This document shows positions 1 through 11,900 of a stretch of 64,000 bases of DNA, piece by piece (position 1 is the stretch's first letter; each line of letters begins with the position of its first letter). This DNA is from Balanoglossus misakiensis (taxonomy: Eukaryota > Hemichordata). Under the pieces are notes generated by a model. That model ran no database searches and had not been told where the DNA came from. It saw only the letters and a list, made by a program, of their open reading frames with translations. The translations under genes were made by a program, and so were the position numbers. Location of the stretch: the NCBI GenBank assembly GCA_040954595.2, contig CM082579.2, positions 10,912,001 through 10,976,000 of the forward strand, read 5' to 3'.

Positions 1-762
1 TGAATGCAAAACTATTTGAGTCGCTGATAAGAAATGTTTACCAACTTTTAAAATCCCGAAAAGGGCGGCCTAACCATGGCACATGTGCAAGCGACTAATG
101 CCATGCCCAATAAGCTTCAAGCAAAATAACACCCCCCCCCCATCAAAAGTAAATGATATGTATTTAAAGCTCCAGATAGCTGTAACTTTTCACAGTTTTG
201 AGTATAATTTGTGTATCTACTGCAGTTTCTTGTTCAAATCCCTAAGCAAGACGAAATGCCCAGTATTCACTAACAATATGTATATTGTTAGCATTGTTAT
301 TGTGCAAATTTGAATTCAAGTCCGGACTAGAATTTAACAATGGCCGGTACACATACACAAGCTATGTTGACAAGTGGAGTACTGGTATTAGACTATATGC
401 TGTTTGGAGTAAAGCGGGAAATTGTTTTACACAGAATAAAAGTGGTGAAACCAAAGCCAAAAGTTACAGCTGATGTCCCTTTATCAACCCTGAAACCTTT
501 AAAGTGTATACCACTTCTTTGTATCTCTCGCTGCCCATTTCCCATTAATTATGTTTGACACCGTTTGTTATTCTACGTGTGGATATATAGTGAATCAACG
601 TTCGACCACACACAACTTCCATCCAACTTGTAGACACTAGAGTGAAAAACTCGCCAAAATGAATAATCGGTGTTTACCATTTATTTATTTTAGCGAGATT
701 TGTACTCTCATATCGTACAAGTAAAACAGAGAGACTTTGTCCCTTTAAGTATGCAGACTTAC
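1..762. other. Intronic or intergenic sequence left of the last visible CAPN15 exon
   Basis: No credible exon was found. The next calpain exon must begin with one base completing a Trp codon followed by a Phe-Leu-like sequence, and I do not see it, so it lies outside the window. Positions 523-748 are a diverged copy of the AAAGGGACAAAGTC-type MITE described at 54224-54578. A short C-tract occurs near 131-141. Confidence 0.6.
523..748. repeat. MITE family B, diverged copy
   Basis: The segment contains the family's internal blocks in order: TCTCGCTGCCC at the left, a stretch about a 'gtggatatatagtgaatcaa' core, an inverted pair of ACTCGCCAAAATGAATAAT-like blocks, and GAGACTTTGTCCCTTTAAG at the right. 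It is shorter than the full-length copy at 54224-54578 because the right inner arm is missing. Confidence 0.75.
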
Positions 763-3700
763 CAACAGTTCCCCAGAATGCCTTGTGAGATATCAGATGG
801 CATGGCAGTTCTGAAGACAGTCCATTGTATCTTATGATCTCCACGAGATGTGCTCGCAATCTGACTTGGCCTCAACCAGTGACGTACTCTGGAATCCTGG
901 GTGTCACTCGTGTAGTAGAGAGACTTGGGGGCGGGGCAAAATCCATCATCCACAAATAAGGATTGGTCCTTCAGGATGCAAGCAGTACATGTTAGAAACA
1001 GGCAAGTGGTACTGTAAAACACTTTATTTTCGCGAGTTGAAATTTTCGCGATATCGAGAGAGGCCACTGTTTCGCGAGTATTAACTTTCGCGTTCTCTTA
1101 TTTCATTCACTGCATCTTCTCTTCAAAAAAATTTACGCGACTTTTTATTTTCACGCAATTTTGGCTCTTGCGTATTTCGCGAAAAATGTATTGCTCGCAA
1201 AAATAACGTGTTTTCAGTATTTTGCAAAGACACACTTTCACAAAAATAACGTGTTTTCAGTATTTTGCAAAGACACACTTTCACATCTTGTAAATGAAAC
1301 TATTGCGATTTAGAATAGCCTTGCATATTCTTTTCATGTACAAATCTTGTGTTGTCAGAGACAACAAGATGTAACATCTAACATTACATAAAATTCCACA
1401 ATAAATTTATGCAATTGTTGAATTGCATTTTTTGTCTTTTTACAATTTTAACTACTGGATTATTCAGCAGCTCTGAGCTGTCTAAAAAACTTTATAACTG
1501 CAATACAAACAGTTGTGCTATTTAGAACCTTTGACTCCTTTTAAGAATATCTGTTAGTAAATTTATTTTAAAATTTATTTAAATAATTGCCTGAAATTTA
1601 AAAATTCATATTGACTAGCAAGTTGCCTAATGACAGTCTTGAACTTGATGACACATGGATGGAGTAGACCTGCCAAGTTTACTTTTAAGTTTACCTCTTT
1701 GCAGAACTTCAAAATCACTTCAAATTGCTGCTTAGCAGAATCTTCATCTTTCTTTCTTTTGGACTGCATCACTACACTCTTCTGTCGGTGAATTTTCCCG
1801 GATTTTGCTCCTTTGTCCTGATTTTTCTTATTCCGATCCAAGCCGCAGAGACTACACTTGAGCCGTTTGGCGCTGTTTTCCAACGTGCACCCGGAGCAGT
1901 TCCACTTCTGTGCCGAAGTTGTTGGAGCAGGGAAGCCTGCAGGCAGTGCTGCAGCGTTCGGTCTGACAGCGCCACAGACGCAGCACACGTTGACTAAATT
2001 CGTGTTGTTGTACGTACACATTGCACACGCCCACTCATTGTCACTCGGAGGTGACGCAGGAGTTGCGGCTGAAGAGGACGACGTCTTCTGGCCGCCGCAC
2101 GCGTTACATTCAAAGACATCGGCGGGATTCAACAACGTGCACGTCTGACACTGCCAGGTTTTCACTCGGACTGCATTGCTCCTGCTGATTGGCCCACCCG
2201 GAGACGTTGGAACAAACGTGACGGTCTCTTGTTCGAGGTTGATGGTGGCCATGCCTTGCTCGCCATCTCTGTTCTGTCCGCACACCTTGCAAGAGTCCAC
2301 AATGTGCGGATTCTCTTCTGCTGTGCAATTTGTACACGTCCAGGTGACTTCAGCCGAGTCAGTAGTATCCATAGGTTGTAATGCATCAGTTTCAATTGAT
2401 TTGTCTTTGTCCGATACACTGGCACTGCTTTCATAATTTTCGGATGTATTGGTACTCTTTCTAGAATCGCCACTAATGTCAGAGTGACCGGTACTACTAT
2501 CACTTCCATCATTGCCATCATCATCACCACCATCTTTATCATTATCATTGTCGCCAGTATCATCGTTACCAATATCTTCACCATCATCATCACCATTGAA
2601 TTTAGCACACTTAACATGTGGATCAACAACATCTTCTCTATTACCTGCACTATTCTCTAATTCTTTTGTTTGATTTAGTTTCATTTTCATACTCATCTTC
2701 TTTGGAATGTTACACTGAGTGCATTTTTTTCCTGTATTTTTCACATAACAGCGTGCACACTGCCATTCTCGCGCAGTATCACTTGTTACCTTGGCATTGT
2801 TTCCTGTTTGTACATTCAAATCCAGGGTACAGGGAGGTTTTGACTTTGGAAGATATCCCGGCACAGCACTGCAAGCATCTTGTCCCTGTACAGTCACAGG
2901 TGATTTAAGTTTACTGTTTATTCGGGAATTATCATCTGTTGGCTTTACAATTATTTCCTTCGGTCGCTTCGGAGATTTACCAGCTGGTGACTTCCGCAGG
3001 CCATTAGCGTCTCTGTTTGCTTTGAAATCACTTCCCGGAGGACTTGTCAAATCTATCAAATCTTGGAGATTGGGAAGGGATGGCTTTTTGGGTGCTGCAC
3101 AAATACTGCACGATTTGACACTGGAGTCATTTTCAACTGTGCATCGGTAACACTTCCATGTGCTTGAAGTTGATGGAGCAGCCACCTCCTCCTCACCATG
3201 GCTTGTTTTTGTCTGCGTGGCTGGCTGGCCTACATCGGCCGTGAGATCAATCAGTGGACTGGTGTCATCAACTTCCATTGCTTCAGTTGCTGATGCTTTG
3301 TCATTTTCCGCCTCCTTCTTAACGGTTCGCGGGTTTGTACACATTTCACAGCACACAGAATCTGCTGAATTAACAAAGGTGCAGACTGTACACGCCCATT
3401 CCGAGACTGAAGTTGCCATTTTATTGTCACTTCTTGAAATCTCCCGGGTTTCTTTGTCTTCTTCAGTGGTATCTACACACACTTTCCTAGAAAGTAGAAG
3501 TTAAACGGGAGAGAAAAAAAAGACGGGGAAGTGGTGAGAAATCACAGACTATTATTTAACATAAGTTATTCCAGGACGACACATAAATGAGTAACTGACA
3601 GAGCATACTTCCTTTCTCAACAGGAAATGTGAAAGACAAACTTCTGAAAGTAGAAATGGAATGAAAGGGTCAACCATTGTGATACTCAGTCAACCTATCA

Positions 3701-5231
3701 CTTTCAGCATATCGGGTGTCATTGTATGGTTGGTTAAATACATATATTAGGACTATGTTCAATAAACCAGAGTTTCCACAATCCAGTGGTATTATTCAGA
3801 AGGTAATTGGTGCCTAAAATAACAGAAAACTGTCTGGTGATAACGTACCCATTCATCTCAATCAAGCTACCCGCATTTACAAGGTGAAACCGTGAACCCT
3901 CTGTCCACATTGGGTTCACCTTGCAGATACTAGAACATTTACATTTACCTAAAAGTCAGCTAAAGAACTAAATTGTATTAAAATTCAAGAATATATAGGA
4001 TTACTTCATTACTTATTTGTAATCTACTTCAAAATGTAAAAATCTGAAATATTTTTGTTCAATTTTGCACAACTGTTAGACCAGCTGAGCTCTGTGCATA
4101 GCAGTTTGTAAATGACTAACTGTAACATCTGGTCTGATTTAGCAGATACCACAGACACTTCAGTGGGAAAAATCAAATGTTTCCAATAAGGCTCAGACTG
4201 TCTGTCAGTTATATTTGGACTTGTATCCATAAATCATACAAGCACTTTCTGGTATTTTTGTCTTTTGGACAAATTCTCCCCTGAATACAATATTGTTGGC
4301 ATATTATAATACATATATCTCTGCAAATCGAACCTTAAAGCATGGTATATCCATGTTTAAAGAAAAAAGATGAGTGGCTTCTGAGAAATGGCTAAGAAAT
4401 GGATTGTATGAAAGAAAATAACCAAAATTGCCCCAAAATACATTTGTATTGACATATAAGTTCAGCACATGCAATTCAACGCACAAACGTAGACTGGAAA
4501 ACATGTCACTAGAGGGCGCTGTGGTAGTGAAATCTTGGGATTGTGTGTAAATATAAGAAAGTTAGCATGTTTCATGAACAGTTTCTGAAAAGTGTCCCTA
4601 TGGTAAATTCAAGAACTGTATGGTTAATGGAGACTAACTAAGCATATTATATATTGATTACACGGTAGAAAAGAGAATGATCACTTTTTTGTCAAGGGTA
4701 GTCGCGGGGCTACAAAACCAAGGCTACATAGCACAGGCGACTGTGCTAACATAGGTATACAATCACATCCTTCTTCCGTGTATTCTTTGTCCAATCCCGG
4801 TCCCACATTTTCCGAGATGACATTACGCACCTAAACGATCCACAGTGCACGAACCTGTGCCGCTGTCAGAAAAGTATTGTAACTCTCACCTGCATACTCC
4901 GAACAAGACTGAGTGGAAGACACGACTTATAAACAAACACAAAATCACGACTTCGTCGGATAAATGACAGCCCATTTACTTACTTGTCCCGATGTGTTAC
5001 TTCTTCGTTGTCTGCTTGGTCACGAAGACTCCCACATACGCGAAACGTCTCCCCAATGCCCCCGCTCGTTGGCGGCGGATAAACATTACACGTACAGGTT
5101 TTCTCCCCCGCAACCGTGACTGGAGCATTTGCTGACGACGTACGGTTTATAGCGCCGCAGTACTCTGGATCTTTGTCATTCTTTGGCGTTCTCTTCTCAC
5201 AGACCATAGGCTGCGACACGCCACTTCCCAT
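763..5231 (-). CDS. CAPN15: Calpain-15 (small optic lobes family), N-terminal part, cut by the left window edge
   Basis: Model: complement(763..968, 1695..3486, 4987..5231), continuing off the left edge. The main exon encodes seven RanBP2-type zinc fingers of the pattern W-x-C-x2-C-...-C-x2-C, each starting WAC, WKC, WQC, WTC, WQC, WAC and WNC. Between them lie an acidic tract and two IDLT motifs that resemble SUMO-interacting motifs. The exon ends ...KFCKE and joins in phase 0 to an exon reading DQSLFVDDGF...QGILGNCW, the calpain catalytic-core entry with the nucleophilic Cys in GNCW. This order, fingers followed directly by the protease core, is diagnostic of calpain-15. The exon 763-968 ends in phase 2 and the donor GTAAGT splits the Trp codon. 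The conserved start is probably the Met at 3419 (MATSVSEW). However, an upstream exon (4987-5231, ATG in an ACCATGG context, donor GTAAGT) joins in frame and would add about 100 residues. Seven fingers is more than I recall for the human protein. Identity is secure; the N-terminal start is uncertain. Confidence 0.9.
1010..1219 (+). repeat. MITE family A, copy 1
   Basis: Left terminus TACTGTAAAACACTTTATTT with an internal palindrome-rich series of TTCGCG blocks. The right terminus is decayed (ACGTGTTTTCAGTA instead of AAGTGTTTTACAGTA). It is inserted about 40 bp upstream of the acceptor of the CAPN15 catalytic exon. The internal order of blocks matches copies at 14173, 14566, 16026 and 57977. 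Confidence 0.85.
1198..1283. repeat. Exact 43-bp tandem duplication
   Basis: Two adjacent identical 43-bp units (1198-1240 and 1241-1283) start CAAAAATAACGTG and end GACACACTTTCA. The left unit begins inside the right end of MITE copy 1, so the duplication includes the decayed MITE terminus and arose after insertion. Confidence 0.95.
3487..4986. other. Probable CAPN15 5' intron
   Basis: On the minus strand the segment begins with donor GTAAGT after 4987 and ends with acceptor TTCTACTTTCTAG at 3487. I see no further exon, RNA gene or well-formed transposable element. It is ordinary AT-rich sequence. Confidence 0.55.
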
Positions 5232-5994
5232 GGTCTGCCATGGATTATTACATATATAAATCGAACACTAAAGTATACCAACCCCACTCCCATACAAGTC
5301 ACTTTCCCCCTTCCTTTCGCGAATGCAGTTACTTCCTGTGTCGAAGGTGTTATTTATGACATGCTTGTAATGTTGGTTTCGATTGGGTACCTTTCGTACT
5401 GCGAGTGCAGGAAATCGGGCGCGTCTCTACACCTGTTGGACTAATGCAAATCAGAAGAACACTATATACATAACTAAACTTAGGAAAGAAGTAAAAGAAA
5501 TGCGACAAAATAAGAAAATAAAACCAGAACCACCTTTACTACAAACTATTTGAGTGTAAATAACTGAATGAATGTCAAACAATATAAACCAATCAAAAAA
5601 GGCGTTACAACAAAAATGTCGCAGTGTTTAGCACTGAGAAAAGCATTAATATAAAGCACCGCATTCGAAAGATTGACGGGTGTATTTTTCTCAATAACAG
5701 AGACGTAAAATAATTGTACTAAAAAAATAACTATAATAATACTTTCAAATGGTAAAATCGATGTCACATCTTTTCTTTGTTGATTATGCAATCAGTAAAA
5801 CGAATGCTGTTACCAATCATAAGAGCAAAGGCTAGTCTCAGTGTCAAATATTATCCCACGCAATCTACAGTCTAAGTTTAGGACTTCGAGAACAGCGAGC
5901 GTATTAGTACTTCCGTCAGTGGAAACGACTTCGATTTTTACCCATGATCATTTATGTTTCGTGAGGACGACATCGCCAGATAGTTGCAGTCTTC
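5232..5994. promoter_or_regulatory. Divergent intergenic region between CAPN15 (minus) and GAB (plus)
   Basis: About 760 bp separate the candidate CAPN15 start (5231, minus) from the GAB ATG (5995, plus), so both 5' ends and both core promoters should lie here or in adjacent non-coding exons. No strong TATA box is visible next to either gene. The flanks of both start codons are richer in CpG than the surrounding introns. Transcription start sites cannot be placed from sequence alone. Confidence 0.55.
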
Positions 5995-8900
5995 ATGGCG
6001 GAGGAAGTTGTGTGTACGGGATGGCTGAGAAAGTCGCCTCCCGCAGGCAAAATGCCATTCGGGGTAAGTCTTCATTCCGGAGTGGGGCTGTTTTCTTGTT
6101 GTCACTGATGATGGCGTGACATGTACCTCGTTCAAAAACTTTGCCCGTCGACGCGACTGTTCTTCGAAGTGGCTGTTGGGAGTGGCGGTAACGCCCGTTC
6201 TTGCAAGGAACATTACTGACGCCCGACTTAAAACTGATTAGCTTATTTGTTGACTGCATTATATTTCGCACAATTTTCACCCTCCAAGTTATGCTTTGCC
6301 AAATACAACCTATGAATTTTAACCGACTGTGCTGTATGCAGTGTCCATCGACACGCATAGTTACTTACACATGATGACGTGCCCTGTCCTTTCCGTGTCT
6401 AGTCTACTTCTTGTGATTTAAAAAAATAATCATTTTCTAGTGTTTTCGATTAGCTCCCGCGTGGATTTCCTCAAAGGGGTAGTGGTCGTGGAGGGGGAAT
6501 TATTGAATTCCGAGAAACCTGAGTTATATGATCTCTGATTTACTTTTCCTGGTATTGCATATTGTTTGTCGAGTGAGAGTGAACTAACATCAACTTGTAT
6601 GACCTTTCCGTGAGTCACAACCTGGTACAGATTGTTTTGATGGGTGAGAGAGGATCATGGCCAAGTGTTTAAAGCGATATTCAAGCATTATAGTCGATAC
6701 ACGTTTGTATATCCTATTTGTGTATGACTGTTTTTGGCCGTCAAGCCCTTGACCCATTTCTCTATTTTTTCTTTCTTCTTTTTTCATATGTGATCCATAT
6801 TTGGGGTTCATCCCATCCTTGATTATGGGGCTTTGACGTACATGACTTGTGCAAAACTGCTGCAACATGCTTTCATGCTGTCAGGGAGTGCCATTTGCTT
6901 CATGTACCGCTTGGGGTCAGGTTAGTTAATAAGTTGCCCTTCAATGTCATGTTGTGTCCTGTCTCCTGCAAATCATACTCACACTATTAACCTATCTGCC
7001 TGTCTCTCACAAATATTGGTTACAGCTTTCGGTAAGGTGACACAAATCAACAAATATCATATTTTGGCATGAAAAGCTAAAGTACAAAGAAATTGATCAC
7101 CCCTGTCACGCATCAGTCTTGTGGAAAATTAGATTCCCTCCCATATTCTACTGCTGTTTTTTTCCTGCTCTACACCACTGAGATTTTAGTTCCACGCAAC
7201 TGTCTTCCTGTTGTTGTTTTTTCAAGTTCCTTTCACAGTTTCTTTTCTGTTGCCTGCAATCTGTCGTGTTTTATCAGTGGACATTTCAGTTTGAATATCC
7301 GGGCTTAATGGAAATTAACAGGTGCTTTGTATACATGTATGTTTCCCCCAAAAATCATAATCTTTTACCAATACTAATCCCTGACATTGCTTGTCACAGT
7401 TTAATGATCTGAAAGTGTACCAGCATCCAAAAATTGATTCTGATGAACTATTAGCAATTATTTGGAAGTTTGCTTACTTTTCATCAGACACAAAATAAAA
7501 TTTGCAATTTTGATATATCCGTATTCAATTTCAAAAACGTGCACAAAATACTGTTTTACAATGAGACGTAAACATTTCTTTGAATATGTTATATGCTCAC
7601 TTACAAATTTGTATTTATGTATTGTTCAGACTGGTATACACATTGACTTGTATCGATGTGTTCATTTGGGCAGAATTAATTAATGGATCTGACGTCTGTT
7701 CAAATGCCAATATACATTGTATACTCTGGGGTTATTGCGAGCAATGTTTGTCACAAGTTGAAACCATTCTGATGGTCCATTTTGATTTCTGTGAAATTAG
7801 GGAAGCAAACCTTGCTAGAACTTAATTTCTGTGCATTTCAAGATGAAGACTTGTTATGCAGTGTGGATAGGACATCCTGTTTTTTCAATGCTGCTCTGGA
7901 AATAATCTCGCTTCAGACTTGTTTGATCAGTTTAAGCCCAGCAGTGGGTTTGTTTTTAATGTTCACTTTCAAATCATCCAATTTTACTATTACTGTTTGT
8001 AAATGACACGGTAAATTCACCATTTAAACATTAATGATTAAATCATGGTGCCACGCCAGCCCATGATCACCATAAGAAACACTGGGAAATACAAATTCAC
8101 TGTCATGTTCAGAGCTTGTTCTGAAAATTAAATTACCATTGCCATTATTGTACCAAATTGTTTCACACAACAATTAACTTTGACCGAGCACACACACGTA
8201 TTTAGTTGTAATCTTATAGAACGGCAAACATTGGTACATGTATGTGGCTAGGACTGCCAAACCAATCCAGATAACTACAGGTATTGTTGGCATGAATGAT
8301 ACTTATTATGGTATCATAACATTACAACTTATATTTTTTATAAATACAAAACAACCCAAGAGCTGTTTGATATTGCCCAGGCTTCCGTCCTGATTTGACT
8401 AAAAATGAAATGATCACAACATTGAGTCAAATTGTGAAAGGTTGGTTTGTATATACAGCAGAATCAAACAACTTAAATAATAAGACAATAATATTATATG
8501 TTAACATAGTTTTAAGTTCATGTTTCATTTTTTTAACCCTTTCACACCCAGTTCCCCATATAGAGGTCCATGGTGGTGAAAGGGTTAAAAATTATTTTCA
8601 CTTGATATCAGGGATACCGTGCAAAGTTACATGAGTGGCTGGTATTCTTATAACTTGCAACTCTTTTTTACTTTTTTGTAAAATGATTGTTTGGATAAAA
8701 ACTTTTAGAGGTCAAACTCCCTCCCAAGCTATAAAAGGAATTTTTCCACATTCTGAGTCTTTATAATTCAATAATGCTCCACAAATGTATTTTCACAGAA
8801 AAGTACACTATTTATCCTTTTTCTTTCATTGACTTTAAATGTTTACTTTGTACCTACAGAAATTCTGGAAGGATCGCTGGTGTGTGTTGAAGAAACGCGA

Positions 8901-11900
8901 TCACCAATTCTACTTAGAATACTACAAGAATGAATGGGCAACCAAACCCAAAGGAACGATAGACTTAAGTAAATGTTCACAGGTGGCTGAGGGATTGGAA
9001 TTTGAAAATAAAAGGAACTTGGAAAGCTCACATGTATTTACAATTGTGACAACAAAGCGAACTTTTTACCTTGTGACAACCTCGGAAGATGATATGCATC
9101 GATGGACGAGGAACCTTTGCCGGGTTTGTGGCTTTAATATGGAAGAGGAGACTTTACAAGGTAAGAAAATTAATATTTTTGTACTGGAGTAACCAAAGTA
9201 GTTTATGGACATGTTTTGGGTGAAATAAAATCAACATAGTCAGAAATAAAAAAATGATTGAGATCATATTTTTATGAAATTCTATGTTTTTCATTCATCC
9301 AGCATGGCATGTCGTGATGATGTAAAGTTATGTCATAGATCTGTTTTATATCAAAGAGGTTACATGACCACTGTTTGGTCAGATTGATAATTGAAAATGA
9401 GTTATGGGGAATGTTCAACTTTGTGCAAAAACTAACAAGTTTTGCCAAAATTGCTTTATGGAGAATGATGAGTAGAAATGTCTGTTGGAAAGAATCGTGA
9501 CAAATTGTTCTCCCAAGAGAAATTAAAGCATGGTAGCCATCGGCGACCACTGTTAGATTTTAACAAGACAACATTTCATTATTATAGCAGTTGCCTCTGT
9601 TATTATGCAAATTAGCCACCAAAACACTGAGTGATGTTCAAATCATCATGACCATTGAATTGTAGTAGTCATAGGATTTTCCTTGGCAAAGCATTATTGC
9701 ACTATCAACCCACAAGTATAGCAGATTGGAATAATTTGATTAGCAGATCAATTGCCATGAGTGTTGAGGTGAAATACTTATATTTCACATTTCTTTTATT
9801 CTCTGAAAAGTTTCTTATCTAAATCAATACCCATGATTTATTGTGGCACAAGGATATTTTCTGACCTAGGTTATTTTTTTCTCTATAGAAATTGTTTTAA
9901 TTTAATAAAAGACGGTGAACCACTTGGACTTTGGAGTACTTAACTTCCATATGTGAATCAGGATATAAACATGTTTACCTTTAACTGTGCTACCATTGTC
10001 CACATATACAGATGTAGACTAATTTACATGACAAAGAACAGTTGTGCCAGTGCCTCATGAATATCCTGGTAAAGTTGAACTTTGATCATTTTGGTTACCG
10101 TGGCGTACCCTGTCACCAACAGTTATGGTATTTAAGCAAAGTTTACTGTAAACATTGTGTGTTGTTTAATCACAGTTTTGCTTTCACTGATTATAAACAA
10201 ACGTACAGAATAATATACTAATCAGTTGTTAAACTATGATCAGAAGGAAATGTTTGTCAAATTTATTCAAAATAGTGTACTTATACCATAATTCACAAAC
10301 TCTGGTTCCTTGTTGAGACCATATGTACACATGACGTTTGTGATTGCTGTCATACATCTGTTTTGACTTTTGATCTTGTATGCATTTCACAACCATACAC
10401 ATGTAGTGATGTCACATCGTGTAAAGTATGGCATCCATGCCAAGTTTTTCCCCCCTGATGATTGGAACAGGTGCATATCACCTGTACAAATCTAGACTCC
10501 ATTTCCTGTTACTCCTATGTGGGGAGGAGCATGATCATTGATGGGGGGTAAGTGCCATGCTCAAGGTTAACTGCACCATCATGTCAGTGGGTAGGATTTG
10601 AAGACCTTCACATTAACACTTTTTGCTCAAGCAGGTGCCATACCCACAGTAATGGCAAAATAGAAGCAAAAACATGTCTTGTCAGTCTTCCTGGCCAATG
10701 TGATTTCACTGCGAAATTCAATAAACTTTGTAAATTATTATTTCTTTTACAAACATACTGATTTACAAAAACTAAGCCCACATGACGCGCCACGGACTCA
10801 ACAAACTCACTGGTGACTAAAGAAAATTATCCACAACACAGTTTGAGTGTCAAGACGAAAGTGCAAGTAGAATGACTGGCCTAGATAATTGCCCCTCCCC
10901 CCTACTCCTTTAATGAATTTTGTAAAAAAAATAACCAGAAACTCAATTCTAACAATTACATTGTTATGCAAATTTATATAGGCAGTGTTGTACCAGAAAT
11001 ACCTGAGGAGAACTTTGGACTTGTTTACAAATACATGTAGGTGGAAAACAACGTCACAACTAGACTATGGCAAGGATAGTCATAAATGTGGAGGGGGTGG
11101 GCCCAGGGAGAACCAGTTTCAACAAGCTCATTTATGACTACCGGGTAATAGCATTTTGGTTGTACAACAAATGGTAACAGGTGTTAATCACTGAGTTAAT
11201 AAATTGCAATGCTTTTCAAATCTTAGATGATACTCTAATTAAAATGTATTTCTAATAATGATTCTGAATGTGTGTACATTTACATGTACATTACAACTTT
11301 ACATGCTTGGATTTGTTTCACATAACTGCTATACTTGTACATGTAGAGCAGCTGTAAATGTTTCGAGGGAAAGTCAATGTTTATGAACATGAAACGTGGG
11401 ATGACAACTCCCTTTAATTAAAAGAACTTTTTTTTTCAAAGGCTGAGGATCCTCTTATGCGCATGTGCGTAATTTTGTGTGTACAAACATTACGTCCAAT
11501 CCAAGTGTTCTGCAGGTTTTGCATTTGATGCATACATACAAACAGTGGACTGTCTTCACTTCCTTCCATGTTTTATACGCACCGTATGAGTACCTAGACT
11601 TTAGTTTCGTCCCTTCTTTTCATCTAAATTTGCTGTCTTTTCCCGATCTCCGACACAGACTATGGTCGCCACTGTCTTGTTTGTTGTTATTATAGGAAAG
11701 CACACTGCCTTATGGCATTGACTGTATACAATTTTTGTAACCAGAGTCTCTGGTTTGGCACATGTGCATAAGACGATCGTCACCCTTTAATAGGTGATTT
11801 TAAAATGAATTTCTGTTCGACCGATTGTTATCACAGAGAATACCAGTGTGAATAGCATTTTTGAAATATCCAACATAAGATAACCAATGTCCGGTACATC

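Larger units (their letters stand above)
969..1694. other. CAPN15 intron carrying a MITE and an exact tandem duplication
   Basis: The intron lies between the zinc-finger exon (donor GTAAAC at 1694) and the catalytic-core exon (acceptor AG at 970-969). Most of its acceptor-proximal half is MITE family A (1010-1219), followed by a 43-bp exact tandem duplication (1198-1283). The remainder is AT-rich with no coding signal. Confidence 0.7.

Noticed and set aside
2162-2650. A 162-codon minus-strand frame rich in Met, Val and Ile
   Set aside because: It is an alternative frame of the Asp-rich GAT repeats in the CAPN15 zinc-finger exon.
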